A DNA stretch of 64,000 nt from Candidatus Hydrogenedentota bacterium (GCA_020849535.1 JADLGB010000240.1:1-64000), one strand, 5' to 3'; numbered from the stretch's first letter, positions 34,824-44,464 are shown. Notes: generated by a model from the letters alone, not told the origin. Program-made: numbers and translations.

Positions 34824-35741
34824 ATGAGGGATACGCACATGGGGTGTAGACTAATCGCAATTGCTATGGTGTTTGGGTGTACGGGCGCGTTTGCCGCGTC
34901 CTTGGGGACGGATATTACCTACTTTGACAACCGTGTCGGTTCCAGCAGCAATTCCACGAACAACTCATGGTGGAATGGAGGCACTCCCGATTCCCGCGTG
35001 AACGGCGGCCTCGATGTGGGTGAGGATCAGGAAGTCGAGCCGGGTGCCACGCCAGGTCAGAAGTGGGATCTTGAAGGCATGTACCTGACGGATTCCGGCG
35101 TTCTGAGCCTGGTTGGCGGCTACGATTTTGAGGATGGCCAGGATGGTTACCGCTCAGGGGATATCTTCCTGAGCGTCAACCCGACGTTTGCCAGCACGAA
35201 TACCCCGGGTTCCATCGAGCCGCCGAACTCCTCGGGCGCGGGCTACAACTACGTGATCGACATCACGCCGGCGGTGTACAGCGGCGGCGGCACGTACACG
35301 GTATATGCCATTACTGGTCTCACGGTCGGCACCGGCCTTGTCGGCACGAATACATTCTCACAGTCCAATCCGTGGCGCTTGGATTACCATTACATCCCCA
35401 ACCTTACGGTCGTGGCGAGCGGCACTTTTGACATGGACACGTACAAGACGGATGCGGCCCTTGCCAGCGCTTACACGAACTTCTCGAGCGGATACGTGCC
35501 GCAAGGCGCCGGCAACACCACCGACTACTACAATCACTACGTGCTTTCCGGGTTCGACCTGAGCAGCTTCCTCAACCTGGACGAAGTTTGCGTGTATGCC
35601 CACTACACGATGGAATGCGGTAACGACGTGCTGACAGGGTACCTCCCGTGCGCGCCGGTGCCGGAGCCCGCGACCCTGCTCGTGCTGGGCATGGGCCTGG
35701 CCGGCTTGGCCGCGAAGCGGAGGTTCGGCAAAGCGGCATAA
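34824..35741 (+). CDS. PEP-CTERM sorting-domain secreted protein
   Basis: 305 residues with a signal peptide (MGCRLIAIAMVFGCTGAFAAS). The body is rich in Gly, Thr, Asn and Asp. The last 27 residues start with VPEPATLLVLG and end with a hydrophobic stretch and AAKRRFG, the full PEP-CTERM tripartite signal cut by exosortase. The mature protein should be exported and attached or released at the surface, usually together with exopolysaccharide. An ATG at 34839 has the better ribosome site (GAGGG). No exosortase gene lies in the window. Confidence 0.93.
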   Translation: MRDTHMGCRLIAIAMVFGCTGAFAASLGTDITYFDNRVGSSSNSTNNSWWNGGTPDSRVNGGLDVGEDQEVEPGATPGQKWDLEGMYLTDSGVLSLVGGYDFEDGQDGYRSGDIFLSVNPTFASTNTPGSIEPPNSSGAGYNYVIDITPAVYSGGGTYTVYAITGLTVGTGLVGTNTFSQSNPWRLDYHYIPNLTVVASGTFDMDTYKTDAALASAYTNFSSGYVPQGAGNTTDYYNHYVLSGFDLSSFLNLDEVCVYAHYTMECGNDVLTGYLPCAPVPEPATLLVLGMGLAGLAAKRRFGKAA

Positions 35742-35775
35742 GGACGCGGCGCCACTGGTGAGTCTGCGAGCTTGC

Positions 35776-35810
35776 CGCCGGGGACGGGGTTTTGGGCCTT
35801 GTCCCCGGCG
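35776..35810 (+). terminator. Intrinsic terminator after the PEP-CTERM gene
   Basis: A perfect ten-base-pair stem, CGCCGGGGAC (35776-35785) with GTCCCCGGCG (35801-35810), followed by TTACCTTTT. It lies 35 bp after the stop codon. Confidence 0.75.
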
Positions 35811-35980
35811 TTACCTTTTGGGAACGAATCCGGCGCGATGGGGATCCACTCGGGGCGGGGTATGCGCGTGACTGCGGATTCGTGGGGATTCCCCGGCGCG
35901 CATCCGTGAGGCAGGTGTGACAACGACGCTCGCACATGGTATTATTGGAGATTGACGCTGTGGGTACTGGAGCTAAGCAC

Positions 35981-37900
35981 ATGGTGAGCGATTCTGCTTC
36001 GTCTTTGCCAGGAGGGCGCGGCGGAAGTACTGTTGCGCCGGCGGTCGCATGGGTGTCGGACCGGTTCCGGATAGTCTCCACGTTGGGCGCTGGCGCCATG
36101 GGCACAGTATGCCTGGCCGATGACACCGAGCTTCACCGCAAAGTTGCCATCAAAACCGTCAAGACCGAACTCTCCCGGGACCCCGAATTCCGCAAGCGGA
36201 TCGAGCGCGAATGCCTGCTTCACGCCAAAGTCGGTCCCCATCCGCACATCGTGACGCTGTTCGACCGCTTCGAAGCGGGCGATCAAATTCACCTCATCAT
36301 GGAGTACGTGGACGGTCAAAGTCTTCAGGCGCTACTTGAAAGCAATGTGGAACGCCGCGCCGTGATGCCCGTCGGACAGGCGCTCACCATTGGCGCGCAA
36401 TGTTTGGAAGCGCTTTCGCGGATTCACCAGCACGGCGTCATTCACCGCGACATCAAACCATCGAATATCATGGTCATCTTCGATGAAGGGGGCGCCGTGT
36501 GCGCCAAGCTCATGGATTTCGGCGTCGCGCGACTGACCTCGGATGACGAGCAACTCTCACGCTTGACGACGACCGACAGCGGCGGACCTGGCACCCCCCT
36601 CTACATGGCTCCGGAGCAGATCGACTCCAAGACTTTCGGCGAATTGGGTCCTGCGACGGACGTCTACGCCATGGGGATCTTGCTCTATCAACTATTCTCC
36701 GGGACGCCGCCGTTCCGGGGCACGCTTACCGAGGTTCTGAACGCCCACGTCAACATCCCCGCGCCGCGTCTGGACGAAATCTCGCACGGGCGAATTCCGC
36801 GGGTCATTGGCGACATCCTGCAGAGGGCCCTCTCGAAATGGCCCGACGAACGGTTTGAATCGGCCAAGGTCTTTCGCGATACCTTGCTGAAGGCGGGCGC
36901 CGCCCTGACGGGTGTCTCCGCCGAGGTCGCGGGCGCGTGGACCGTTCCCCTCGTCGAGAACCTGCCCAGCGCATCGCGGCCTCGAAAGATTGCCGAAGCC
37001 GAGACGCGTACGTCCGGCACGACGATCATGCGCATGCTGATACGCCGAAAGCGCAACATGTTCACCTTGGCGACTGGCGTCGCCATCTTCGCAGTTTTGG
37101 CCATTGCGACTTCTATGTGGATGTTCTCCGGTTCCGGGGAAGACGGGCAGGGGAGTGTTTCCAGTGGCCCGGAAGGCATGCAACTCGCGCCAGGCACTGG
37201 TCCCATGCTCCCGGCCACGTCGAGTCCCGTCGCACCTGTGACTCCGGTGACGCAACCGCCTCAGGAAACCCTGGCGCAGCCACCCGTGCCGCGCGTGATT
37301 GAACCTGCTCCGCAGTGGTACATCCGTCTGGTGCAAATGGACTGGCAGTCGGGCTGGGACGACGCCGTCGTGTCCGCGCCGGAGTTCGTTTCCGCGGAGT
37401 TGATGTCCCCAGTTGTCGAGGGGCAAGTGCCGGCAGCCGGCCTCGCAACGAACCTCACCGGGACGGTCTCCCCAGGCTTGGTCATGTCGCCAGATGGAAC
37501 CCCGTCGCCCGATGCGGCGGTCGCGATGCCAGCCGGCAAGGAGCACATTGTTCAGCCGGGAGAGAGCCTGTCGAAGATAGCCGGATTGTACGGCCTCTCC
37601 ACCCGGGACGTGCAGTGGTGGAACAAGATACGTGACCCGCGTTCACTCAAAGTCGGGCAGCCGATACTGCTGTACCAGCCTGAAGGATTGCCCTCGCAAG
37701 ACAAGTTCTTCGCGGAGATTGCCGCGGCGTCAAAGCCGAAGCCTGCCGAAGCGCCCGCCGAAGCGCCTCCCGCCGGGCCCCCGAAGTCGCTTGAGGATTC
37801 ATTCCAGGGTCCTGCCAACCCGGCGCCTGCCCAAGCGGAGCCCGAAAAGCCCAAACGCACCCTCAAAGACGTCTGGCGCAAGATGCGTGGGAAGGACTGA
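35981..37900 (+). CDS. Transmembrane Ser/Thr protein kinase with C-terminal LysM
   Basis: 639 residues. The kinase domain covers about 20-290: glycine loop GAGAMGTV, VAIK lysine, HRDIKPSN near 153, DFG near 178 and the APE-like MAPEQ. One transmembrane helix lies at about 359-383. A long Pro/Ala-rich linker leads to a LysM domain at about 520-565 (HIVQPGESLSKIAGLYGLSTRDVQWWNKIRD). A Pro/Ala/Lys-rich tail follows. With an inside kinase and outside LysM it could sense peptidoglycan, as PASTA kinases do. The ATG at 35981 follows GGAGC at eight bases; the upstream ATG has no ribosome site. Confidence 0.93.
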   Translation: MVSDSASSLPGGRGGSTVAPAVAWVSDRFRIVSTLGAGAMGTVCLADDTELHRKVAIKTVKTELSRDPEFRKRIERECLLHAKVGPHPHIVTLFDRFEAGDQIHLIMEYVDGQSLQALLESNVERRAVMPVGQALTIGAQCLEALSRIHQHGVIHRDIKPSNIMVIFDEGGAVCAKLMDFGVARLTSDDEQLSRLTTTDSGGPGTPLYMAPEQIDSKTFGELGPATDVYAMGILLYQLFSGTPPFRGTLTEVLNAHVNIPAPRLDEISHGRIPRVIGDILQRALSKWPDERFESAKVFRDTLLKAGAALTGVSAEVAGAWTVPLVENLPSASRPRKIAEAETRTSGTTIMRMLIRRKRNMFTLATGVAIFAVLAIATSMWMFSGSGEDGQGSVSSGPEGMQLAPGTGPMLPATSSPVAPVTPVTQPPQETLAQPPVPRVIEPAPQWYIRLVQMDWQSGWDDAVVSAPEFVSAELMSPVVEGQVPAAGLATNLTGTVSPGLVMSPDGTPSPDAAVAMPAGKEHIVQPGESLSKIAGLYGLSTRDVQWWNKIRDPRSLKVGQPILLYQPEGLPSQDKFFAEIAAASKPKPAEAPAEAPPAGPPKSLEDSFQGPANPAPAQAEPEKPKRTLKDVWRKMRGKD

Positions 37901-37949
37901 GAGTCTGCAAGCCGTTGCAGCGGACACATGTCCGCCTCTCTTGAAGACT

Positions 37950-38107
37950 GGGACACAGGCGAGGGCGCCTGTGCCTCACGCGCTTGCCATGCCTTGGTTG
38001 ATTCTTCCTTTCTTCTGGACCTCGATTAGTATTCGGGCTCCGAGCATTCCAAAACGACCTGGGGAGGGGAGATAGACGTGTGCCACAGGCGCCCTCGCCT
38101 GTGTCCC
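37950..38107. repeat. REPIN-like element, family A, copy 1
   Basis: CACAGGCGAGGGCGCCTGTG (37954-37973) is an eight-base-pair hairpin with an AGGG loop. Its inverse lies at 38084-38103, and the pair is bounded by GGGACACAGG and CCTGTGTCCC. The interior is about 110 bp and noncoding. A second copy lies at 58912-59060. It sits between the kinase gene and the small membrane proteins. Confidence 0.88.
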
Positions 38108-38277
38108 ATGGGGGGTACAGCCCTTTAGTTCTGGCCAGGAAGACGGCTGTTGACGGCAGCTATGCCACTGGAAGCGGCAGGCGCGAAAACGCCGCGAACG
38201 GTTGCAGAGTTAAAGATGATGTGCTATTTTAGTAATGCAATGGCCCCATTCTTTTATGACGGGGAACAGTTTGAACC

Positions 38278-38565
38278 ATGACGACTGCCCCGAGATACCC
38301 AGGCCGCACCGACGCCATCTTGTCCATCGTGTGCATGGGCTTGTGCGTCGCGGTGCCTTTCGCCTGGGTGCGATTTCGGCTTTCATTTGTGAGTGGTTTC
38401 GTTGTCGCCGTCGTCTGCATGCTCCTTTGGGGTCTTTCCTGGGGTCTTGCGATTTCGTCCGTGCGGCACGGGGAAGGACCTGGAAGAACTCTTGGAGTGT
38501 TTGCCCTAATCCTCGTCATTGTGTTCAATCTCCTGCTTGTCAGTGTCCTGTTTCCCACAGTCTGA
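38278..38565 (+). CDS. Small three-helix membrane protein, paralogue 1
   Basis: 95 residues with three hydrophobic helices (AILSIVCMGLCVAVPFAWV, GFVVAVVCMLLWGLSWGLAI, LGVFALILVIVFNLLLVSVL). The loop SSVRHGEGPGRTLG between helices two and three recurs in the next gene as SAFRYGKGLGRNFG. No family is recognised. The ribosome site is weak. Confidence 0.65.
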   Translation: MTTAPRYPGRTDAILSIVCMGLCVAVPFAWVRFRLSFVSGFVVAVVCMLLWGLSWGLAISSVRHGEGPGRTLGVFALILVIVFNLLLVSVLFPTV

Positions 38566-38581
38566 TCGCAAGGGGGACGCC

Positions 38582-38881
38582 ATGAGACTCTATCCTGTCG
38601 AGTGGAAGAGGGAGTGCTGGGCCACATGCGAAGCGCTGATATCGTTTGGGCTGCTTTCGGCGGCATTCTACATCCTCATTGCCTGGTTGCGCCCAGAAAC
38701 CCACCTGCTGCGAATTCGCATTTACGCATTCGGGATCATCGCGCTATACGGGTTCTCCTGCGGCACCGCCTTGTCAGCATTTCGCTACGGCAAAGGACTC
38801 GGGAGAAACTTCGGGGCGATCATGCTCCTCATACACTTCTTTTTAGTGTGCAGCTTCCTGGATGCTCACCATCACTGGTGA
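38582..38881 (+). CDS. Small three-helix membrane protein, paralogue 2
   Basis: 99 residues, starting at the ATG after GGGGGACGCC. The helices match those of the preceding gene in number and spacing, and the loop SAFRYGKGLGRNFG aligns with SSVRHGEGPGRTLG. The C-terminus ends in DAHHHW, which could bind metal. The two genes are 16 bp apart and likely arose by tandem duplication. Function unknown. Confidence 0.68.
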   Translation: MRLYPVEWKRECWATCEALISFGLLSAAFYILIAWLRPETHLLRIRIYAFGIIALYGFSCGTALSAFRYGKGLGRNFGAIMLLIHFFLVCSFLDAHHHW

Positions 38882-38950
38882 TCCGACGCAGCTCTATCTC
38901 AATCTGGCGAAGAGCGACGAGCTTGGCAAATAGATGCAGGGATGGACTCC

Positions 38951-39123
38951 CCCGTACCGCCTCGCTCTCCGAGCGCGGCGGCCAAGCGCCGGGTTCGAGG
39001 CAGTGACACGACGGCGCACAAGTGGCGCGCGTTCTTGCGTCCAGAGAGGGTCTGCCGTACCCACGCCTTCAAAGCTCAGAATCGTCCTCTGCTGCCGCGC
39101 TCGGAGAGCGAGGCAGTACGGGG
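38951..39123. repeat. REPIN-like element, family B
   Basis: Left end CCGTACCGCCTCGCTCTCCG and right end CGGAGAGCGAGGCAGTACGG are inverted copies with one mismatch. Each contains the hairpin CGCTCTCCGAGCG. The interior is about 110 bp and noncoding. Size and plan match family A, but the sequence is unrelated. Confidence 0.82.
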
Positions 39124-39143
39124 ACGCGAGGCAGCACGCCTCG

Positions 39144-40988
39144 CTACTTCCGGCTTGCAGCGGATATTTCAGCAGGGGCGAGCCACCTGCGCGAGCGCGG
39201 CGGAAGCGTGCAGTCCATCCGCCCGTCGCTAAGCGTGTGGGCGCTCCCGTCGAGGCGGTCTGTGAAAGGACCGCTGCCGGGCAAGGTCACCGTCACGTCG
39301 TGGGACTCGGCTGTGTAGTTCTGAACCACCAGCGAACCGTCGCCGAGAGGTTGAAGGGTCACCCGCGCTGGTCCGTCCATGCCAATGCCCAATGCACCGT
39401 CAAACACCTCGCGCAGGATATTCACCACAGGACGCGGCAGGTCAAATAGTCCAAGATACCGCGGCGGAAGAAGCACCTCTCCGACGGCATCGTAGTCGGC
39501 TTGAGAAAACGTGAACGTATTGAGGACGTAGACCGCAGCGTTGCCATTGGGATATCGAGTCAGGAAAGGCACGCGTCGTCCTTCTGCCTCCGCCTCGATG
39601 AGGGCAGTGGCCTCGCCGCAAGTCATGGCGCCCGCGAGATCCAGCGGGTTTGATAGCGTGAACTCCTGGCTGTTCGCAAACACCTTCGGCGCCTTCATGG
39701 GATCCATCGCCGGATCCAGCGACACTCCCGCCACGCGCGCGGCGTCGATGGACTCGCCCAACGCACCCAAGAGACCGGTGGTCAGCACTAACGTCTTGCC
39801 CTCCGCGATCGATTTCTCGATATGCGCGGGAAGTTGCGGGTCCGCGGCCGCCTGCGTGGGGAGGAACACGGACTTGGCATCCGATGGATACTGAGAAACC
39901 GGCACGAGGGGAACTCCCAGCATGCCAATGGAGTCCATGATGAAGAGTTCGCCTCCCGCGTCGCTATTCACCGGTTTGTACGCGGCCACGCCCCATACGG
40001 GACTGGTCCGGACAGCTTGGGCCAGCGCATCGAGACGTTTCTGCTCTTCAACGAGCAGGGGATGGCCCGGGTGCCCTTCGCGAAGAGCAGCATAGCTGAA
40101 CAAAACGATCTCGGGCGCTCCCGCGAGCACGCTCTGATAGGCTTGGTCGATAAAGTCGATCCCGTCACAGTCGCCATGATCGAACCAAGCCCCGGCGATT
40201 TTTGGACCAGTGATGGAGGCGATCCACCGGTAGTTCACGAAGCCTTCGTAGGGCTGAACGAACCCGAAGCGTTGGGTCGTGGCGCCACGCGTCTCAGTGC
40301 CGACCCACACCCGATCAAAAAGCGGCGCTGTGCGCGCAACGTCGTAACCAAACTCATGAAAGTGGTCGTACCATTGTGGATATTTGATGATCAGGGTGAC
40401 GTTCGGATTGACGGCGCGCGCGGGGTCGATGAAGACGCTCGTGGCTATCCCGCCGAGCAGGTCGCGGCGGTACTCGGACCAGGACCTGTCGCCGCGCGCG
40501 GTGTTTGACTCCGCACTGACATCGCCCGTGCAGAAGAAATCGTCTACAATGACCGTATCGAAGACGTCGGCCGCCAGTTTTGACACGCGGCGCAGGTCGT
40601 CCTGCGTCTTTGAGTTTTGCCAGTTGAGCCAGTCCAGGGGGCCTTCCTGCCGAACGCCATATTCCTCACCCGGGACAGTCGCGATGCCTCCGGCCACTTC
40701 AAAGCCTGCGGCGAGCATGGCATCGCGTGCGGCCGTTGCCTCCTCGGCACTCACAAGGTCTCCACGAAAGACCTCGAGGAACACGCGCCGGATATTCAAG
40801 GCCTTCATGCGGTCGATGGCAAGTGCCATCTCGGCGGGATCGCGCGCGATGTTCTGCACCGAGTCGCTGGTCATGTATACAGACCAGCGCAGGTGAAACT
40901 CAGTATCAACCGCAGGCTCTTGAGCGCCGGCGGAACACAAGGTCACCACGAACGCCAGCACAAGCTTGCTCAGAAAACCGCGTAGCAT
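39144..40988 (-). CDS. Secreted protein of unknown function, probable TIM-barrel hydrolase
   Basis: About 614 residues with a signal peptide (MLRGFLSKLVLAFVVTLCSAGAQE). The first 330 residues alternate strands and helices in barrel style (LNIRRVFLEVFRG, FDTVIVDDFFCTG, NVTLIIKYPQWYDHF, RVWVGTETRG, KIAGAWFDHGDCDG). The pair DD in VIVDDFF and the Asp in WFDHGD would fit active-site positions. The C-terminal part resembles a Rossmann/beta-sandwich pair. No family can be named. AAGGGGACG precedes the ATG. It is divergent from the GT39 operon. Confidence 0.75.
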   Translation of the reverse strand: MLRGFLSKLVLAFVVTLCSAGAQEPAVDTEFHLRWSVYMTSDSVQNIARDPAEMALAIDRMKALNIRRVFLEVFRGDLVSAEEATAARDAMLAAGFEVAGGIATVPGEEYGVRQEGPLDWLNWQNSKTQDDLRRVSKLAADVFDTVIVDDFFCTGDVSAESNTARGDRSWSEYRRDLLGGIATSVFIDPARAVNPNVTLIIKYPQWYDHFHEFGYDVARTAPLFDRVWVGTETRGATTQRFGFVQPYEGFVNYRWIASITGPKIAGAWFDHGDCDGIDFIDQAYQSVLAGAPEIVLFSYAALREGHPGHPLLVEEQKRLDALAQAVRTSPVWGVAAYKPVNSDAGGELFIMDSIGMLGVPLVPVSQYPSDAKSVFLPTQAAADPQLPAHIEKSIAEGKTLVLTTGLLGALGESIDAARVAGVSLDPAMDPMKAPKVFANSQEFTLSNPLDLAGAMTCGEATALIEAEAEGRRVPFLTRYPNGNAAVYVLNTFTFSQADYDAVGEVLLPPRYLGLFDLPRPVVNILREVFDGALGIGMDGPARVTLQPLGDGSLVVQNYTAESHDVTVTLPGSGPFTDRLDGSAHTLSDGRMDCTLPPRSRRWLAPAEISAASRK

Positions 40989-41147
40989 GTACGTCCCCTT
41001 CTTTCTCATGCATACCAACGTCGCCAGAGACAAACGAATGCAGGAAGAGTAACGGATCGGGGACTTGCGCGTCTACGGGTCGCGTTGCGTCGCCCCCGCG
41101 GTCTCTGTCACTATGGGGTCCATTCGGTCGATTTCAGGGGATGAGTA

Positions 41148-42782
41148 GTGAACGCGTCCAGTAATCCGTTTTGCCCAACAGCCGCCTTGTGCGAAGAGCC
41201 AGGTGCACCCGTGCGGCTGTGCGGTCGCGGCTGGATGGTTGTGATACTTCTGATGGCGCTTGCACTACTTCTCCGGTTGTACCGGCTGGATGTCAGTTTC
41301 ACGACAGACGAAGTGCTGACGCTGCGCGGCGCGCAACTTCGCATCCCGGAGATTCTCGTCCACCGCTTCCATCCTCTTTACTATCTCCTCGCACATTTTG
41401 CCCTTTTACTCGGAGACTCCGAAGGATTCCTGCGTTTGCCCAGCGTTCTCGCTGGAGTATTGTGCGTACCGGCCGCCTATGCCCTCGCGCGGGACGCCGC
41501 CGGTGGGTCGGTGGGTTTGCTCGCGGCCTTCCTCACGGCTACTTCTCAGTACAACATCGGGCAGAGTCAATCGGCGCGTTTTTATGCGGTGGTCATGCTC
41601 GGTGGTTTGCTCCTGTCGTGGTTTGTGCACCGCGGGGTCACGCGGGGCGGATACCTCAATTGGGCCGGCGTTGTGTGCACGGGATGGTGGCTAACCATCA
41701 CGCAGCTCACGGCCTTGCCCTACTACGGGGCCATCTTCGCCGGCGCCGGCCTGTGGCTGCTGTTCACCCGGAACATTCCTGGCGCACACGCCAAAGCACG
41801 CAAGCTGGGACTACTCATGCTATGCGCTCTCCTCGGCCTGCTCACGCTTGCGGCCATTGTCGCCGCGCGCGGGCGCCCCACGGTTCTGAATGTCGACCCG
41901 TTTCCGAAGTCTGGATCGGAAGTGGCCACCGACTCAAAGGGAAACACCTACGACTACCAGTTGTATCCGGGGCAATATGTGCAGTTCCTGAGTGTCTTTC
42001 TCCCGCAGGCCGGACTTCTCATCCAGGTCCTGGTGGTGGGCGCGATGTGTGTTGGGTTTGCGGTGCTTTGGCGCCGTCTTCGGTGCCTGGCGACGATCGT
42101 CGCTGCCCAGTTCATGCTACCGCCGCTGCCCTTTCTGTTCCTCCCTTCGAGCCACTGGTATGCGGCGAAGTATTTCTGTAATGTGGCGCCGTTGTTTGTC
42201 ATCCTGACGTCGATTGGAATCTGGGCAGTTATCGAGAGCGCGCTGACCCGGATCGGCGGCGCGGAGCGGCGAGTCACCTCGCGCGCGCTGGTGCTGGCGA
42301 TACTCATGTTGGCACTGACGCCTGGCATTGTCTGGCAACTCTCTTCGTACTACGAACGCTGTAGTCCCGTCGATTGGCGAGGAGTCGGGTCGTATCTGGG
42401 GACTCGTCTCGCACCCGGTGACGTAATTGCCTACACGGATTTGGAGCGCATGAGCAGCAGGTTGAGTCCCGACGCCGAGCCGGTATTTCCGCGGAGCAGC
42501 GTTGCGTTTGATTACTACCTCGTTCAGGGCGCCAAGTCCCGCCGAACAGACGAAGCTCCCATTGACTTCCTGAAGTCGATTCAGAAGTACGAGGCGGGAA
42601 CTGCAGAGCGCATCAAGAGGATGAGGCGCCGTTTCGCGTCGCAGAGGGTCTGGTGCATTGGGGTCAATGAAAAGGACCTAGAGCCGTCCGTTCAGGACGC
42701 GCTCAACGCGCTGCCGGTGGCGGAGACGGTGACTTTCGAGGGATGCACCGTGCGGCAGGTCTTGTACAGGGAAAAACCATGA
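41148..42782 (+). CDS. GT39-type (ArnT/PMT-like) membrane glycosyltransferase 1
   Basis: 544 residues and about ten transmembrane helices. The first outer loop holds DVSFTTDEVLTLRG with Asp-Glu at 54-55, the catalytic position in dolichol/undecaprenyl-phosphate-dependent transferases. QSQSARFYAVVMLGGLLLSW is the typical later motif. It should move a sugar from a polyprenyl-phosphate carrier to a surface acceptor. It starts at a GTG after AGGGGATG. Its stop overlaps the next start (ATGA). Confidence 0.88.
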   Translation: MNASSNPFCPTAALCEEPGAPVRLCGRGWMVVILLMALALLLRLYRLDVSFTTDEVLTLRGAQLRIPEILVHRFHPLYYLLAHFALLLGDSEGFLRLPSVLAGVLCVPAAYALARDAAGGSVGLLAAFLTATSQYNIGQSQSARFYAVVMLGGLLLSWFVHRGVTRGGYLNWAGVVCTGWWLTITQLTALPYYGAIFAGAGLWLLFTRNIPGAHAKARKLGLLMLCALLGLLTLAAIVAARGRPTVLNVDPFPKSGSEVATDSKGNTYDYQLYPGQYVQFLSVFLPQAGLLIQVLVVGAMCVGFAVLWRRLRCLATIVAAQFMLPPLPFLFLPSSHWYAAKYFCNVAPLFVILTSIGIWAVIESALTRIGGAERRVTSRALVLAILMLALTPGIVWQLSSYYERCSPVDWRGVGSYLGTRLAPGDVIAYTDLERMSSRLSPDAEPVFPRSSVAFDYYLVQGAKSRRTDEAPIDFLKSIQKYEAGTAERIKRMRRRFASQRVWCIGVNEKDLEPSVQDALNALPVAETVTFEGCTVRQVLYREKP

Positions 42783-44440
42783 AGGCGTCGGGGAGCTTTC
42801 AAAACGATATGCAACTTGGCGCGCCGGAAGACGAGAAGAGGGGATGCGGGCGTTGGCTGGAAGTGGCGGCGCTTGCTGTCATTTTGATCATTGCGCTGTT
42901 GCTCCGGTTCTACAAGCTCGACGTGAGCCTCTGGAGCGACGAAGTCCTGACGCACAGGGGCGCGGCAGTGTCGTTGTGGGAGGCCATCCGGCACCGGACG
43001 CATTTCCTCTATTATGTGCTGGCTCACCTCAGCCTGATGGGCGACGACAACGAGGTCATGTTGCGCCTGCCCAGCGTGCTTGGCGGAGTCGCGGGTATTG
43101 CGGCGCTGTACGCTCTTGCGCGATGTGTGGCGGGTATCCGAGCCGCATTTATCGCGGCGCTCCTGCTCACCTTCTCCACCTACCACGTCGATCACAGCCA
43201 GGAGGCGCGTTACTACGCCCTGGTCATGCTCGCAAGTGTGCTGATGACATGGGCCTTGTGGCGCGCCATTACCTCGGGCGGATGGAAATCCTGGGCTGCA
43301 TTTGTGTTCGCCACGAATTTCGGGGTGGCCACGCACCTCACCGTGCTTCCCTATCTGTGCGTACTGGTAGCGGCGGCTGCGGCGTGTCTCCTGCTTCAAT
43401 GCCGCAAAGACAGGCGACAGTTGCTTCGACAAGGAAGCGTGCTGGCGTTATGTACCCTGCTCTCGTTTGGGAGCATCGTCCTGTCCATGGCGCTGAGAGG
43501 AGAATCGCCCAATCTGAGCGGCATCGTGCTGGAAGATGCCGAAGATGACGAGGGAGCAAAGCCCCAATGGCGGGACCTGCGCTCGCATGAAGCGGAATTC
43601 CGGCTCTCGCCCAGGGACTACATGCGCTATCTTCGCGAGTTCTCTCCTATTGAGTCTCCGGTACTGCGCGGTCTTCTGCTCATCCCCATGCTGCTCGGTG
43701 CTGCCGTCCTGCTTCGCAGAGCGCCGGTCCTCGCCCTGCTGATTGCCGCGCAGTTTGTGCTCGTTCCATTGCCGTTCTTCTTCATCGACGTGACACACTG
43801 GTTCAACGACCGCTACTTTTGCAGCGTCGTTCCATTCTACAGCCTGTTCGCGGGCGCCGGTCTTGTGACTCTTGTCGAAGGCTGCGGGAAACTTGTCCGC
43901 TCCCTGGCAGGCGAGGGAGATTCGCGATCGCGCTGGGGACGCGTCATCGAATGCGGCGTCATCGCCGCACTTGCCGTCGCCGTGCTGGTGTGCGCCGCAC
44001 AAGAGAATCTGAACCGCTACCGAACGCTGCCGCCACGCGACTGGAAGAAGCTCGCCTCGGATATGTCCAAGACCCTGCAGCCGGGCGATACAGTTGCCTT
44101 CGCCAGTCTGGCCAGCGTCAGGACGCGGGCCCGTGCCGAGAGTGAGCGCAAGTACAAAAGCGCCAATGCGGCGCTGCTCTTTTACCTCCAGCGCGCGATC
44201 GAGGAACGGCGTCCGGGACAGGCGGACATGATCATCGGCACTCTGGACTTGGCGCCTGCGGGAACCACGGATCAGATTGAGGATGTGATGCGCAAATCCC
44301 GGCACCATACGATTTACTTCGTGTCGCGAGAAGAAGAGGGCCTTCCGGCCGAGGTGCAACAGAAGCTATACTCTCTTCCCGTCAAGCAGATCAACCGGTA
44401 CCGGGGACTGAAGGTCCGCATCGTCGCGCCGGGCGCGTGA
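42779..44440 (+). CDS. GT39-type membrane glycosyltransferase 2
   Basis: 553 residues, the same architecture as its two neighbours, with DVSLWSDEVLTHRG (Asp-Glu 54-55) and HSQEARYYALVMLASVLMTWALWRA. The ATG at 42779 overlaps the stop of copy 1 by four bases. The middle periplasmic loops differ strongly from copy 1, which suggests different sugars or acceptors. Confidence 0.9.
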   Translation: MKASGSFQNDMQLGAPEDEKRGCGRWLEVAALAVILIIALLLRFYKLDVSLWSDEVLTHRGAAVSLWEAIRHRTHFLYYVLAHLSLMGDDNEVMLRLPSVLGGVAGIAALYALARCVAGIRAAFIAALLLTFSTYHVDHSQEARYYALVMLASVLMTWALWRAITSGGWKSWAAFVFATNFGVATHLTVLPYLCVLVAAAAACLLLQCRKDRRQLLRQGSVLALCTLLSFGSIVLSMALRGESPNLSGIVLEDAEDDEGAKPQWRDLRSHEAEFRLSPRDYMRYLREFSPIESPVLRGLLLIPMLLGAAVLLRRAPVLALLIAAQFVLVPLPFFFIDVTHWFNDRYFCSVVPFYSLFAGAGLVTLVEGCGKLVRSLAGEGDSRSRWGRVIECGVIAALAVAVLVCAAQENLNRYRTLPPRDWKKLASDMSKTLQPGDTVAFASLASVRTRARAESERKYKSANAALLFYLQRAIEERRPGQADMIIGTLDLAPAGTTDQIEDVMRKSRHHTIYFVSREEEGLPAEVQQKLYSLPVKQINRYRGLKVRIVAPGA

Positions 44441-44464
44441 ACGCGACTGAAAGGGGGAGACATC

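Noticed and set aside
37950-38107. CRISPR array
   Set aside because: Only two inverted copies, no regularly spaced direct repeats and no cas genes in the window.
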